Shown here: piece after piece, positions 43,919 through 53,026 of the stretch
Numbering within the stretch: position 1 is the first letter of the stretch
How the letters are laid out: the number at the start of each line of letters is the position of its first letter
DNA from: Planctomycetota bacterium
GTDB taxonomy: Bacteria > Planctomycetota > UBA1135 > GCA-002686595
Assembly (NCBI GenBank): GCA_016712565.1
Contig: JADJQU010000001.1
Location: 744,001-808,000, forward strand
Length of the DNA: 64,000 bases
Direction of reading: 5' to 3'
Made by a program: the position numbers and the translations under genes
The notes under the pieces: generated by a model
Seen by the model: the letters and a program-made list of their open reading frames with translations, nothing else
What the model was told of the DNA's origin: nothing
Databases searched by the model: none

Positions 43919-44671
43919 TCAGGATCGGGAAGGACCCCCGCGCTTCTGGAGGCTCGCCCGCAGGCCGCGGGCCGTTTTGAGGACCCCCAGCCGCACCCGG
44001 AAGGCCAGGCTCCCCAGGGACTCCAGGCGGCCCGCCCCTCGGAAATAGAAGGCGTCCAGCCTGGGCAGCCGGTGGGGGGAGTCGCGCTCGCTGAGGACGG
44101 CAAGCTCCGTGCTGCAGGCCCGCACGTAGCGGGCGGCGACCTTGGTCACGGCCCGCTCGTCCAGGGATCCGAAGGGGTAGCAGAAGCTCTGGGGGCGGAC
44201 TCCCGCGCGGCGGAACAGGTCCTCGGCCGAGCCCTCGATCTCGTCGGCCAGGGCCCCATCCGCCAGGCGGTTCAGGTGGGGGTGGGTGCGGCTGTGGGCC
44301 CCGAGCTCCAGGCCCTCGGCGGCGAGCCGGCCCAGGGCGTCCCAGTCCAGAAGCCTGAGGTGGGGCACGCGACCGTCGCGGCGGCCCTGCCAGGCGTTGT
44401 CGCGGCCCACGTGGCCGGTGACCACGAACTGCGTGGCCGGCAGGCCGTGCTCCTTCAGCCTGGGCCAGGCCTCCTCGGCGAAATTCCCGAGCCCGTCGTC
44501 GAAGGTGATCGCCACCCGGTCTTCATCGCCGCCCCCGAGGATCTGCGCCAGGGGCACCACGCGCACCGCGCCCGAGGACAGGAACTCCACGTGGCGCTGG
44601 AAGCTCGCGCTGTCGATCGAAATCGGCGAGCCCGATGGATCGATCGAGTGATAGGTGAGGATGGCGCGCAC
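43919..44671 (-). CDS. Polysaccharide deacetylase (NodB/CE4 domain)
   Basis: Hydrolase of 250 residues that should remove N- or O-acetyl groups from a glycan. CE4 motifs are present: AILTYHSID, VAITFDDGLGNF (catalytic base and metal Asp), LGAHSRTHPHLNRL (metal His pair) and SFCYPFGSLDERA. No signal peptide is seen, so it may act on lipid-linked precursors inside, or be exported by another route. The start is a GTG at 44671, 35 bp after the epimerase stop. Confidence 0.9.
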   Translation of the reverse strand: MRAILTYHSIDPSGSPISIDSASFQRHVEFLSSGAVRVVPLAQILGGGDEDRVAITFDDGLGNFAEEAWPRLKEHGLPATQFVVTGHVGRDNAWQGRRDGRVPHLRLLDWDALGRLAAEGLELGAHSRTHPHLNRLADGALADEIEGSAEDLFRRAGVRPQSFCYPFGSLDERAVTKVAARYVRACSTELAVLSERDSPHRLPRLDAFYFRGAGRLESLGSLAFRVRLGVLKTARGLRASLQKRGGPSRS

Positions 44672-44706
44672 GCGGTCGGTTTTCCTGGGGGACGCTCAGG
44701 CGCCGC

Positions 44707-45672
44707 TCACTGCCTGAGGCGCTGGTCGGCGAGCACGTCGTCGACGATCTCTTCCAGGGAGGTGCGCGGACGGAAGCCCACGGCGTTCTCCAGCTTGGAG
44801 CAGTCGGGCACGCGGCGGTTCATGTCCTCGAAGCCCTCGGTGTAGGCCTGTTCGTAAGGCACGAGCACGATCGGCGAGCGGCTCTTCGCGCGGTCGCGGA
44901 CCATCTCCGCCAGAGCGCGGATCGAGATCTCGCGGTCGGCACCGACGTTGAACACCTGGCCGTGGGCCTCGGGCGTGCGGATCAGCCGGCTGACCGACTC
45001 CACGGCGTCCTTCACGTGGCCGAAGCAGCGCGATTGCTCGCCCGAGCCGTAGACCGTCAGCGGCTGGTTCCGCAGGGCCTGGGCGGCGAAATTCGGCAGC
45101 ACCATGCCGTAGCGCCCCGTCTGGCGCGGCCCCACCGTGTTGAAGAAGCGGCACAGGATCACGGGCACGCGCTTCTCGCGCCAGTAGGCCAGGGCCAGCC
45201 ATTCGTCGAGGGCCTTGGAGCAGGCGTAGGCCCAGCGCGAGTTGGTGGTGGCGCCCAGCACCAGGTCGTCGCCCTCGCGGAAGGGGATCTTGGAGCTCTT
45301 GCCGTAGACCTCCGAGGTGGAGGCGATCAGCACGGGCTTTTGCTTCTTCGCCGCGGCGTGCAGCACCACCTCCGTGCCGTGCACGTTGGTCTCGATGGTG
45401 TGGACCGGCCGTTCCACGATCAGGCGCACGCCCACCGCGGCCGCCAGGTGCACCGTCACGTCGGCGCGATCCACCATTTCGCTCACCAGCGGAGCGTCCG
45501 TGACCGATCCAATGCGGTGCTCGAAGCGCGGCCCGCCCACCAGCCGGTCCAGGTTGGCCATCTCGCCGGTGGAGAGGTCGTCGAGGACCGAGACGGAATC
45601 GCCGCGGCCGACGAGCAGTTCGGCCAGGTGGGAGCCGATGAATCCGGCACCGCCGGTGATGAAGACCTTCAT
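44707..45672 (-). CDS. NAD-dependent UDP-sugar epimerase/decarboxylase-like SDR
   Basis: Extended SDR of 321 residues. The N-terminus is VFITGGAGFIGSHLAELL; then comes VLDDLSTGEMANLDRL, LIASTSEVYGKSSKIPF and catalytic Tyr-x3-Lys in WAYACSKALDEW, then RFFNTVGPRQTGRYGMVLPN. This resembles UDP-glucose 4-epimerase and UDP-glucuronate decarboxylase groups, which cannot be separated by eye. It is the last gene of a minus-strand operon and overlaps the upstream GT4 gene by 4 bp (ATGA). Confidence 0.87.
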   Translation of the reverse strand: MKVFITGGAGFIGSHLAELLVGRGDSVSVLDDLSTGEMANLDRLVGGPRFEHRIGSVTDAPLVSEMVDRADVTVHLAAAVGVRLIVERPVHTIETNVHGTEVVLHAAAKKQKPVLIASTSEVYGKSSKIPFREGDDLVLGATTNSRWAYACSKALDEWLALAYWREKRVPVILCRFFNTVGPRQTGRYGMVLPNFAAQALRNQPLTVYGSGEQSRCFGHVKDAVESVSRLIRTPEAHGQVFNVGADREISIRALAEMVRDRAKSRSPIVLVPYEQAYTEGFEDMNRRVPDCSKLENAVGFRPRTSLEEIVDDVLADQRLRQ

Positions 45673-46973
45673 GGTTGCGAGGGAGGGGGGTCGGTGGGGA
45701 GGTCGAGTGCGGCGCGCACCCGCCGGTGGGCTGGAGTGTCCTTGGCCAGGGCGGCGCGGGCGATCACGTCCAGGTAGCGGGGCACCACGGCGCTTTCGCT
45801 CCAATGCTCCAGGTAGGCCGCATGCCCGCTGGTGATGGCGCGCGAGCGGGCCTCGGGGTCACCCAGCATGCGCCTCATGGCGTCCAGAAGCTCCTCTTTC
45901 GTCTGAAACAGCTCCCCGGAGCGAGCGCGCCGGATGATTTCCGGGAAAGGGCCGATCCGCCGGGCGATCACCGGGGTGCGCGAGCGGAAAGCCTCGATCA
46001 GGATGATCCCGAAGGTTTCGAAGCAGATCGAGGGCACGATCAGGGCCGTGGCGCCGCGGTAGTAGCGCGAGAGCTCGTCCACGGGCACGCGGCCCAGGAA
46101 GCGCACGCGCGGGTTGTCCCCGGCCAGGGCCCGCAGGGCGCTTCCGTATTCGCCGTCCCCCGCGATCAACAGGTCCGCGCCGTCGAATTCGCGGAACAGG
46201 GGGATCACGTCGTCGAGGCCCTTGATCTTCTCCAGCCGCCCCACGAACAGAAAGTAGGGCCGCGGGTGGGGCGGCGGGGCCTCGGCCTCGCGCGGGCCGG
46301 AGGGGCCGGCGTCCGCCTCGGGATCCGGGAGGAAGTAGTTGACCACCTCCATGGGCCGCTTGAAGCCGAACTCGCGGTGCTTGTCCCGGGAGAACTCGCT
46401 CATGGCGATGAAGGCGTCCACGTGGCGCGCCATGCGCGACAGCAGGCCCGTGGAGCGCCACAGTTGGGGCGGACGGCCGAAGTTGAGCACGCAGCGCAGG
46501 CACTCGCGCTTGTCGCACAGCTCGCGGTTGTGACGCCAGAGCACGTGGCTTTCGCAGACCAGCCAGTGCTCGTGGGCCATGTAGAGCTTGACCGCCTCGC
46601 CGAGGGCGAGCACGCCCGGACCTCCCACCAGGGACACGTTGTGGAAGTTGATCACGTCGAAGTCGCCTCTGGCCAGCAGGCGAGCGAGCTTTCCCCCCGT
46701 GACCAGGGGCCGACCGAATTGCTGCGTGAGCAGCGGAGAGACCGGCCCCACGCCGCTCCGAAGGCCGATCACCTCGACGCCCGGCGGTTCGACGCCCCGG
46801 CCGGGGTCGCGGCCCTTGGCCAGCACCTCGAAGGCGTCGACGTCGTGGACCACGGTGTTGCGGTGGCCGCGCCGCGCCAGGGCGCGCACCAGGCGCTGGA
46901 TGCCGATGCCGTCCCCGCCGAAGTTGTAGGGCGGGTAGAAGGTCGTGACGTGGCAGAAGGACAGGGGCCTCAC
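45669..46973 (-). CDS. GT4-family glycosyltransferase
   Basis: GT-B transferase of 434 residues. N-terminal donor/acceptor-half motifs are FYPPYNFGGDGIGIQRLV and NFHNVSLVGGPG, with a Cys cluster CDKRECLRC near 155. The C-terminal nucleotide-sugar domain has FLFVGRLEKIKGLDDVI and the E-x7-E region PSICFETFGIILIEAF. The start is a GTG at 46973 that overlaps the next upstream gene by 4 bp. It probably extends the surface glycan in the cytoplasm. Confidence 0.92.
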   Translation of the reverse strand: MRPLSFCHVTTFYPPYNFGGDGIGIQRLVRALARRGHRNTVVHDVDAFEVLAKGRDPGRGVEPPGVEVIGLRSGVGPVSPLLTQQFGRPLVTGGKLARLLARGDFDVINFHNVSLVGGPGVLALGEAVKLYMAHEHWLVCESHVLWRHNRELCDKRECLRCVLNFGRPPQLWRSTGLLSRMARHVDAFIAMSEFSRDKHREFGFKRPMEVVNYFLPDPEADAGPSGPREAEAPPPHPRPYFLFVGRLEKIKGLDDVIPLFREFDGADLLIAGDGEYGSALRALAGDNPRVRFLGRVPVDELSRYYRGATALIVPSICFETFGIILIEAFRSRTPVIARRIGPFPEIIRRARSGELFQTKEELLDAMRRMLGDPEARSRAITSGHAAYLEHWSESAVVPRYLDVIARAALAKDTPAHRRVRAALDLPTDPPPSQP

Positions 46974-48154
46974 GCGGCGGCCTCCTCCAGGGCGGCCAGG
47001 GCAGCCCGGGCGCCCGCGGGCCAGGTCAGGGCCCGTGCGCGTTCCAGGGCGCGGCGGCCGAAGGCCAGGCGCGCGGGTTCGTCCAGCGCCATGCGCGACA
47101 TGGCGGCCCCCAGGGCGGCCACGTCACCCGGGTCGACGAACAGGCCGCCGCCCTCGAGCAATTCCGGCAGGGGCGAATTCGTGGTGGCGATCACCGGGGC
47201 CCCGCAGGCGGCGGCCTCGATGGCGGGCAAGCCGAAGCCCTCGCACTCCGAGGGCAAGAGCAGGGCCAGGGACCCGCTGTGCAGGTGGCGCAGCTCCTCG
47301 TCCGCCACGAAGCCGGTCCAGTGGACCAGCTCCGCCGTGCCCGCGCGCTCGATCTCGGCCTGGATGCGCCCCTGGTCGCCGTGGAACACGTCGGAGTCCA
47401 GCGTGCCCACCAGGAGCAGATGGGGCTTCGCTCCCGTACCCCGGCACAGCTCGGCGTGGGCGCGCACGATCAGGTCCACGTGCTTGTGGGGATTGAAGCC
47501 GCCCACGTAGAGGAACCAGCGGGCGTCGGCCGGCAGACCCGCGCGACGGGCGGCGGCCGCGATCTCCTCCCGGGAGCGGCTCGGTTGGTACAGGGGGGGC
47601 GGCGCCTCCAGGGCCACCCGCAGCCGCTCGCGCGGCACGCCGAGCACCCGGGCCAGGTCGCGGGCCGAGAATTCGCTGACCGTGAGCACGATGCGCGCCT
47701 GGGTCAGGGCGAACCGCACCTTGAGGCGCCAGAACAGGCGCGCGCGGAAGCTGGGGAGCGTCAGCTTGGGATAGCGTTCCGCGATGGCGTCGTGGAGCGT
47801 CACCACCGCGCGCAGGCGCGGGGGCAGGGGGAAGTAGGTGTACACCGAGGGCGAGAAGAACACGTCCAGGGGTTCGCGGCCCACGGCGCGCGTGAGCCGC
47901 AGCATGTCCAGCGGCGAGCGATTGCCGTCGGCGGAGGCGGCTTCCGTGGGCGAGCGTCCCTGGGCCACGGTCAGGAGCCGCACGTTGGGTCCCGTGAGCT
48001 CGAAGCAGGCCGCGGCGCGCGCGTCGGCGAAGAACACGAAACGGTGCTGGGGGGCCGCCGCGACCAGGGCCGCGCACAGCTCGCGCGTGAACCGCCCATA
48101 CCCGCGCGCGTTGGCCCAGCAGGTGGCGTCGATGCCGATGGTGAGCGACTTCAC
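46970..48154 (-). CDS. GT4-family glycosyltransferase
   Basis: GT-B transferase of 394 residues: TIGIDATCWANARGYGRFTR, then VVTLHDAIAERYP and VLTVSEFSARDLARVLG. The nucleotide-sugar site is FLYVGGFNPHKHVDLI and PSECEGFGLPAIEAAACG. This is the mannosyl-transferase-like layout common in O-antigen loci. The GTG at 48154 overlaps the metallophosphoesterase-like stop by 4 bp. An upstream extension of the frame is antisense-like and was not used. Confidence 0.92.
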   Translation of the reverse strand: MKSLTIGIDATCWANARGYGRFTRELCAALVAAAPQHRFVFFADARAAACFELTGPNVRLLTVAQGRSPTEAASADGNRSPLDMLRLTRAVGREPLDVFFSPSVYTYFPLPPRLRAVVTLHDAIAERYPKLTLPSFRARLFWRLKVRFALTQARIVLTVSEFSARDLARVLGVPRERLRVALEAPPPLYQPSRSREEIAAAARRAGLPADARWFLYVGGFNPHKHVDLIVRAHAELCRGTGAKPHLLLVGTLDSDVFHGDQGRIQAEIERAGTAELVHWTGFVADEELRHLHSGSLALLLPSECEGFGLPAIEAAACGAPVIATTNSPLPELLEGGGLFVDPGDVAALGAAMSRMALDEPARLAFGRRALERARALTWPAGARAALAALEEAAA

Positions 48155-49230
48155 GAGCGACGCCGGGTGAACAGACGGCGGGCCAAGAGGTACGACACCA
48201 CGCACAGCACGCCGGCGGCGAAGGACGCGGCGGCCAGCTGCAGCACGCCGGTGAGCAGGCGGTCGGAGGTGCTCCAGCGACGCATCAGCTTGCGGCCCAG
48301 GCTCTGCCGATCGTAGGTGTGCACGTCGCGGTAGCGCGCAGGCGAGAACTTGCCCGTGGAGAGGGCGCCCACGGCGCGCACGCTGTAGCGAACCTCTGGG
48401 CCCTCCACGTCGACGACCACGTAGTTGTCCAACTGCGCCGAGAGCAGGCGCGATTCCTCGCGGCCCCGCAGCATGGGGATCGAGACTTCGTTCTCGATCG
48501 AGGTCTGGAGGTAGTGCACGCCGCCGCGCTCCAGGTGGGAGAACTTGAGCGGGCCGTAGTCGCCGGAAAACACCGCCCGCACGGGACGGCCCTCGAACAG
48601 GGGCGCCGCGTCCTTCCACCAGGCCGCCTGGTCTTCCCACCACAGGAGGTGGTGCATGAACACGAACAGGTGCTGCACCTCGGAGGCGCGCTCCATCTCG
48701 CCGCGCAGGAAGGCCAGCTGGGCGCCGTCGAGGGGCACGCCGCGGATCGCGTGCTGGGGGTGCTTTGCCGTGCTGCCGTCGGGCGGCCGCCACGAGCTGT
48801 CGAGCAGCAGGAAGCGCGCGTTGCCGGCGCTGATCTCCCGCGGCAGCACGCCGTAGCGCTCGCGCCACACGTCGCGGGAGGGCACGTCGCAAATGTCGTG
48901 GTTTCCAGGCACGCGGTAGACCGGCGCGCCGATGGAGAGGAGTGCCTGGTCGAGGCGTTCCCAGTCGGCGCGCAACAGCGCCGGATCCGTCGGGACCGGG
49001 CCGTCGATGTCGCCCCAGATCAGGTCCCCGCACAGGAACACCAGGTCGGGCTCCTCGCGGCGCACGCACTCCAGCACCTCGCCCAGATTCTGGAGCATTT
49101 CGCCGTTGGCGTCGCCGCGCAGGTGGCCCAGCACCACGAAGCGCAGCCGCTCGTCGCCGCCGTGGGCCGAGGGGACACCAGAGGCCAGCAGCAGGGCGGC
49201 CGCGGCGCAGCGTGAGAAGCCGCGTGTCAC
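48151..49230 (-). CDS. Metallophosphoesterase-like exported protein with altered metal motifs
   Basis: Protein of 359 residues with an N-terminal signal (RCAAAALLLASGVPSAHG) and a C-terminal membrane segment (LQLAAASFAAGVLCVVSYLL), so probably membrane-anchored outside. The calcineurin-like fold is visible: DLVFLCGDLIWGD, YRVPGNHDI and FVFMHHLLWW. The first motif, usually DxH, reads VVLGHLRGD, and the last, usually GHxH, reads FSGDYGPLKF, so metal binding may differ or be weakened. The GTG at 49230 overlaps the CotH-protein stop by 4 bp. Confidence 0.82.
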   Translation of the reverse strand: MTRGFSRCAAAALLLASGVPSAHGGDERLRFVVLGHLRGDANGEMLQNLGEVLECVRREEPDLVFLCGDLIWGDIDGPVPTDPALLRADWERLDQALLSIGAPVYRVPGNHDICDVPSRDVWRERYGVLPREISAGNARFLLLDSSWRPPDGSTAKHPQHAIRGVPLDGAQLAFLRGEMERASEVQHLFVFMHHLLWWEDQAAWWKDAAPLFEGRPVRAVFSGDYGPLKFSHLERGGVHYLQTSIENEVSIPMLRGREESRLLSAQLDNYVVVDVEGPEVRYSVRAVGALSTGKFSPARYRDVHTYDRQSLGRKLMRRWSTSDRLLTGVLQLAAASFAAGVLCVVSYLLARRLFTRRRS

Positions 49231-50321
49231 GGCGGGCCTCCCACTTCGGCCGTCGCGGCGGAAACCACGCACCAGCGGTGCAGGCGCAACTGTCCGGGCG
49301 TGCGCAGCCGCAGCACCGGCGAGTGGTCGACGCGGACCTTCGGCACGGCGGAGAATTCGAGGCTTCCCACGGATCCCGGCCCCAGGGGCACCACCGTGAA
49401 GGCAAAGGCGCCGGGCTCCGTTTCCAGGCGCAAGGGCTGCGTCAGCGGACGGCCGTCGCGGGTGATCGTGACCGCGGCCGATTCGAGGTCGGAAGCAGCG
49501 GCCTCCACCACGAGCCAGTAGGTGCGGGTCGAATCCCCGAGGCTCCACTGGACCGAGCGGGAAATCGAACCCGGGTCGGCCCCCATGCGCAGCACGAGGC
49601 AGTCCTCGTCGTGCCGGAGTCCAGCGACACCCCCCGAGCGTCGCCAGTGCGCCTCGGGCACCTCCCAGCCGTCGGGAAAGAGCTCCTCGTGCTCGAGGCG
49701 CGCGGGCGAGATGGAACCCCATTGCGCCTCGGCCCCCAGGCCCTGCACGGCGGGTGCGACGCCGTGGAGCGCGTAGAGCCAGCGCATGTCGACCTGCGGG
49801 GCCGCCGCGCCCGACACGGGACCCTCCGCCATGTCCACGCGCGAAAGGCGCGCGTCCTGCTCCAGCCGGAGGTCCTGCTCGTTGCCCGAGAGCCGCGTGT
49901 GCACCAGCCGGGGCCAGCCGCCCTTCTCGTAGCGCCAGTTCTTGAGCCGCGCGAGAAGCCCGGTCCGGTTGCGTTCGATGCGGTTCGCCAGGATCGTCGG
50001 CGACGAGCGGTCCTTGACTTCGATGCCCCGGTTGCAGCCGGTGATCGTGTTGGCGAACACGAGGGGACTCGAGTTCTCGCCCACGGAGATGCCCTTGTCG
50101 CCGTTGTCCACGATCACGTTTCCGACGATCGAGGGTGAGCAGGTCATCAAGTCGAACCCGTCGTTGCCCGCGCGCTCCACGCGGCAGAGCTCGATCGTCC
50201 CGGTCGAGATGTCGAAGTCCAGGGCGTCGGCGTTGGTGTCGTGGAACCAGCAGCGCGTGACCGTGGCGTCGGCCACGTCCACGTGCAGAGCGTCGTCGCA
50301 GCGCAGGTTGCCCGTGAACAC
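49227..50321 (-). CDS. C-terminal beta-helix part of frameshifted CotH protein
   Basis: Continuation of the CotH gene after a frameshift near 50325-50345. The first residues (VFTGNLRCDDALHVDVADAT) carry on the beta-helix begun in the other frame (VLDPDVSIHVRG). Right-handed beta-helix repeats follow (NADALDFDISTGTIELCRV, NVIVDNGDKGISVGENSSPL, NTITGCNRGIEVKDRSSPTI), the NosD/pectate-lyase-like type. A beta-sandwich tail lies beyond residue 150. The GTG at 50321 is nominal; this part probably has no independent start. The frame stays clean for 365 codons, so the break is recent or an assembly error. Confidence 0.75.
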   Translation of the reverse strand: MFTGNLRCDDALHVDVADATVTRCWFHDTNADALDFDISTGTIELCRVERAGNDGFDLMTCSPSIVGNVIVDNGDKGISVGENSSPLVFANTITGCNRGIEVKDRSSPTILANRIERNRTGLLARLKNWRYEKGGWPRLVHTRLSGNEQDLRLEQDARLSRVDMAEGPVSGAAAPQVDMRWLYALHGVAPAVQGLGAEAQWGSISPARLEHEELFPDGWEVPEAHWRRSGGVAGLRHDEDCLVLRMGADPGSISRSVQWSLGDSTRTYWLVVEAAASDLESAAVTITRDGRPLTQPLRLETEPGAFAFTVVPLGPGSVGSLEFSAVPKVRVDHSPVLRLRTPGQLRLHRWCVVSAATAEVGGPP

Positions 50322-52294
50322 GCCTCCACGCGGCCGCGCACGTGGATCGACACGTCGGGATCCAGCACGAGCCGAGTGCCGGCCTCGATCACCAGCGTCG
50401 CGCCGCGCGGCACCTCCAGGTTCTCGGAGAGCCGCACGTTGCCCGCCAGCACGATCTCCCGGGCCGCGGGCGGGCGGAAGCCCCAGGGATGGGCGCCGCG
50501 CGCAACGGGCAAAGGCACGCCGGCGCGCAGTGATTCGACGAGGACCGGCCCGCCCTCGAGCGCGTTGCGCAGGGTCGGTCGGACCCTGCCGGCCCCGCGG
50601 ACAAGGAACCGGTAGGCGAGGGGGGCGACCTCCAGCCGCTCCCGGGCGCGGACGCCCGACAAGAGCACCGCCCCTGGGAAGGCGTCCGCGACTTTCGCCG
50701 AGGTCAGGCCCGCGGACGCGGTCGCGATCTCCAGGTCCCCCGCGGAGCGGACTCCGTCGAGATCGAAGTCGGCGGTCACGCTCCAGACGCCGGCGGGGGC
50801 ATCCCCGAGCGCCTGGAAATCCACGATCTCCACCGGGGCGCGTCCCTGCACGACCACGTCGATCACCCACTCTCCTCCGGCCTCGCTCTCGCACACGGCG
50901 ACGCGCGCGTCGGCGCACCAGGATTCGAGGGTCGCGACGTTCTTCCGCAGCGTGCCGAGCACCTCCTCGGGCGTGCCCAGCTCGGGATTGGGCGCCGTGC
51001 CCGCGGGGCCGCAGCGCAGGCTGTCGTACTCGAAGGCGTCGCGGTAGCGCTCCCAGGTCCCCTGGAGGCGCTGCGTGACCGCCTCGAGCAGTTGGCCGTC
51101 GCGATTGCGCCCGTGGATCTCCCGCAGCGCGCCGGCGAAGACGCGCGGATCCGCGAGGGCCGCGCGCCAGAAGCGATTGAAGTTGGCCCCCGGCGGCGGC
51201 CGCTCCAGATCCAGCGTGCGCAGGTCCCAGGGGATTGGGTGCAGCAGGCCCGAGGAGCTGTCCTCGTACCAGAAGTGGTTGTGCACGCCGCTCGTGTGCC
51301 AGGGATCGCCGACGACGAGCATCAGCGCGAGGAGTCGCGAGATCTCGTCGCGGTCGAGGATCAGGAACAGGCGCTCGAGGGCCGCCGCTTCTCCGGCGGC
51401 CGGCACTTCGCCGCCGTTCACGGCCTGCACCAGCGCGATGAACTTCGAGAGCTTCGCCGTGCCGATGGCCCCCGGGCGGTCGTTGAAGGCCACGCGATCC
51501 CAGATGTACGGATTGAGGAACAGCTCCCGGGGCAGGTACTTGAAGGCATCCCCGCGTTCGGCGGTGTCGCCGCGGAAGATGTTGCCCGGGATGCGGCCCG
51601 CGTTGCGCAGGAAGGTCTCGTCGAGGGGCGAGAAGGCCCGGTACATGCCGTAGAAGCGCTGATTCAAGAACACCGGCACCGCCGCGGTGGGCGTGGCGAT
51701 CAGCCCGAAGTCCAGGGCCATCGAGTTGGCCGCAAACTGCGGCAGGACCTCCTTGGCGGAGAAGATCGTGGTGCGGCCGTGCTGGAACATCTCGCCCCGG
51801 GCGCTCTTCATCGCCAGGGTCTTCTTCTCGCTGGTCCAGTGCACGCTGGTGTCGCCGCGCAGGCGCAGCTCCACGTCCGCCGCGGAGTTGCCCTGGATCA
51901 GCCGCGCCTCCACGGACAGGCCCGAGAGCCCGATCGGGTCCTGGGCCATGCGGTCGAATTCGTCGCGATTCACCCGCAGGTCCACCACGGCCCGCCGCGT
52001 GTCCTCCACGGACAGGCCGTGGTCCAGGCCCAGGGCCTGGGGGAGTTCCAGCACCGAGCGCACGCGCCACCAGGCGAAGTGGTCCACGCGGGCCAGGCGC
52101 GACCACCAGTCGTCGTACTGGGCCAGGCGCTGGTAGTCGACGACGCTGGCGCCGAACAGGTACAGGCCCAGGGCCAGGGGCAGCACGCTCCATAGCACCG
52201 CGTCGAAGAGGCGCACCCGGCAGAGCAGGCCTGGGCCGCGGCGGGCCGGCCTCTTCCCGGACAAATCCCCGGCCGTGTTCCCGACTGATGTCAT
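50147..52294 (-). CDS. CotH kinase family protein, N-terminal part (frameshifted)
   Basis: The ATG at 52294 opens a 715-codon frame that carries real coding sequence to about 50330, then runs out of frame to a stop at 50147. One N-terminal membrane segment (LWSVLPLALGLYLFGASVV) is followed by the CotH domain (about 80-470): ELRLRGDTSVHW, the HTSGVHNHFWYED His cluster and PIPWDLRTLDL. CotH proteins are atypical kinases that phosphorylate spore-coat proteins in Bacillus; here a surface substrate is likely. A beta-helix begins before the break. It heads a five-gene coupled operon. Confidence 0.82.
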   Translation of the reverse strand: MTSVGNTAGDLSGKRPARRGPGLLCRVRLFDAVLWSVLPLALGLYLFGASVVDYQRLAQYDDWWSRLARVDHFAWWRVRSVLELPQALGLDHGLSVEDTRRAVVDLRVNRDEFDRMAQDPIGLSGLSVEARLIQGNSAADVELRLRGDTSVHWTSEKKTLAMKSARGEMFQHGRTTIFSAKEVLPQFAANSMALDFGLIATPTAAVPVFLNQRFYGMYRAFSPLDETFLRNAGRIPGNIFRGDTAERGDAFKYLPRELFLNPYIWDRVAFNDRPGAIGTAKLSKFIALVQAVNGGEVPAAGEAAALERLFLILDRDEISRLLALMLVVGDPWHTSGVHNHFWYEDSSSGLLHPIPWDLRTLDLERPPPGANFNRFWRAALADPRVFAGALREIHGRNRDGQLLEAVTQRLQGTWERYRDAFEYDSLRCGPAGTAPNPELGTPEEVLGTLRKNVATLESWCADARVAVCESEAGGEWVIDVVVQGRAPVEIVDFQALGDAPAGVWSVTADFDLDGVRSAGDLEIATASAGLTSAKVADAFPGAVLLSGVRARERLEVAPLAYRFLVRGAGRVRPTLRNALEGGPVLVESLRAGVPLPVARGAHPWGFRPPAAREIVLAGNVRLSENLEVPRGATLVIEAGTRLVLDPDVSIHVRGRVEACSRATCAATTLCTWTWPTPRSRAAGSTTPTPTPWTSTSRPGRSSSAAWSARATTGST

Positions 52295-52511
52295 CGGCGC
52301 TGGGAGGGGGTGCGGGTGGGGGGGGAAGGGGCGGGGGCGGAAAGGGCCGGGGGCCGCCGGCCGAGGCGGTCGTAAGCCCCTGGGGGGAAGGCTGGTATGT
52401 CGGTCGGGGCCGGGAAACCCCTGAGCCGAGGCAGGCCGAGGGCGGATTGTAGCCCCCGGCCCCCTGGGAAGCCCCGCCCATGGGGCGACGTCCGTGGTCG
52501 TGGAACTGTCC

Positions 52512-52540
52512 TTGATATGGGTGGGACGCCGATGTATCTT
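52512..52540 (+). promoter_or_regulatory. Sigma-70-like promoter for the Lrp gene
   Basis: TTGATA (52512-52517), a 17-bp spacer and TATCTT (52535-52540) stand out in an otherwise GC-rich 270-bp intergenic region. The predicted transcript would begin about 18 nt before the ATG at 52565. A TAGGCT hexamer at 52549-52554 is an alternative -10 for a leaderless transcript. Confidence 0.45.
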
Positions 52541-52564
52541 CGGCCATCTAGGCTGGACAGGTAT

Positions 52565-53026
52565 ATGATCGACGATATTGACCTCAAGATCCTGGGTATC
52601 CTTCAGGCGGACGGCCGCACAAGCCATGCGGAAGTGGCCCGGCAGGTGGGCCTGGTGCCCTCGGCGGTCCACGAGAGGGTCAAAAAGCTGGAGGAGCGGG
52701 GGATCCTGCGCGGCTACCACGCGCGGCTCGATCCGGACGCCCTGGGCAAACGGCTGCTCGCCTTCGTGTTCCTGAAGGCGGAGGAGGCGGGCGGCGGCAC
52801 CGAGGTTTCCGAGGCCCTGGCCCGCATCCCCGAACTCCTGGAGGTGCACCACGTCGCCGGCGAGGACTGTTACCTGCTCAAGGTGCGCACCGCGGACACC
52901 GAGTCCCTGGGCCGCCTGATTCGCGAGCGCCTGCGGGCCATTCCCCAGGTGCGCTCGACGCGCTCCACGATCGTGCTCGAGTCCGTCAAGGAGGAGCTGG
53001 CGCTGCCGCTCCCGAGCGCGCCATGA
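52565..53026 (+). CDS. Lrp/AsnC-family transcriptional regulator
   Basis: DNA-binding regulator of 153 residues: an N-terminal winged helix (IDLKILGILQADGRTSHAEV, then LVPSAVHERVKKLEERGIL) and a C-terminal RAM/AsnC ligand-binding domain (LAFVFLKAEEAGG, VHHVAGEDCYLLKVRTADTE, VRSTRSTIVLESVKEE). The length is standard. It is coupled to the transporter gene by an ATGA overlap and divergent from the CotH operon 270 bp away, so it may control one or both. Amino-acid sensing is typical of the family. Confidence 0.95.
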   Translation: MIDDIDLKILGILQADGRTSHAEVARQVGLVPSAVHERVKKLEERGILRGYHARLDPDALGKRLLAFVFLKAEEAGGGTEVSEALARIPELLEVHHVAGEDCYLLKVRTADTESLGRLIRERLRAIPQVRSTRSTIVLESVKEELALPLPSAP

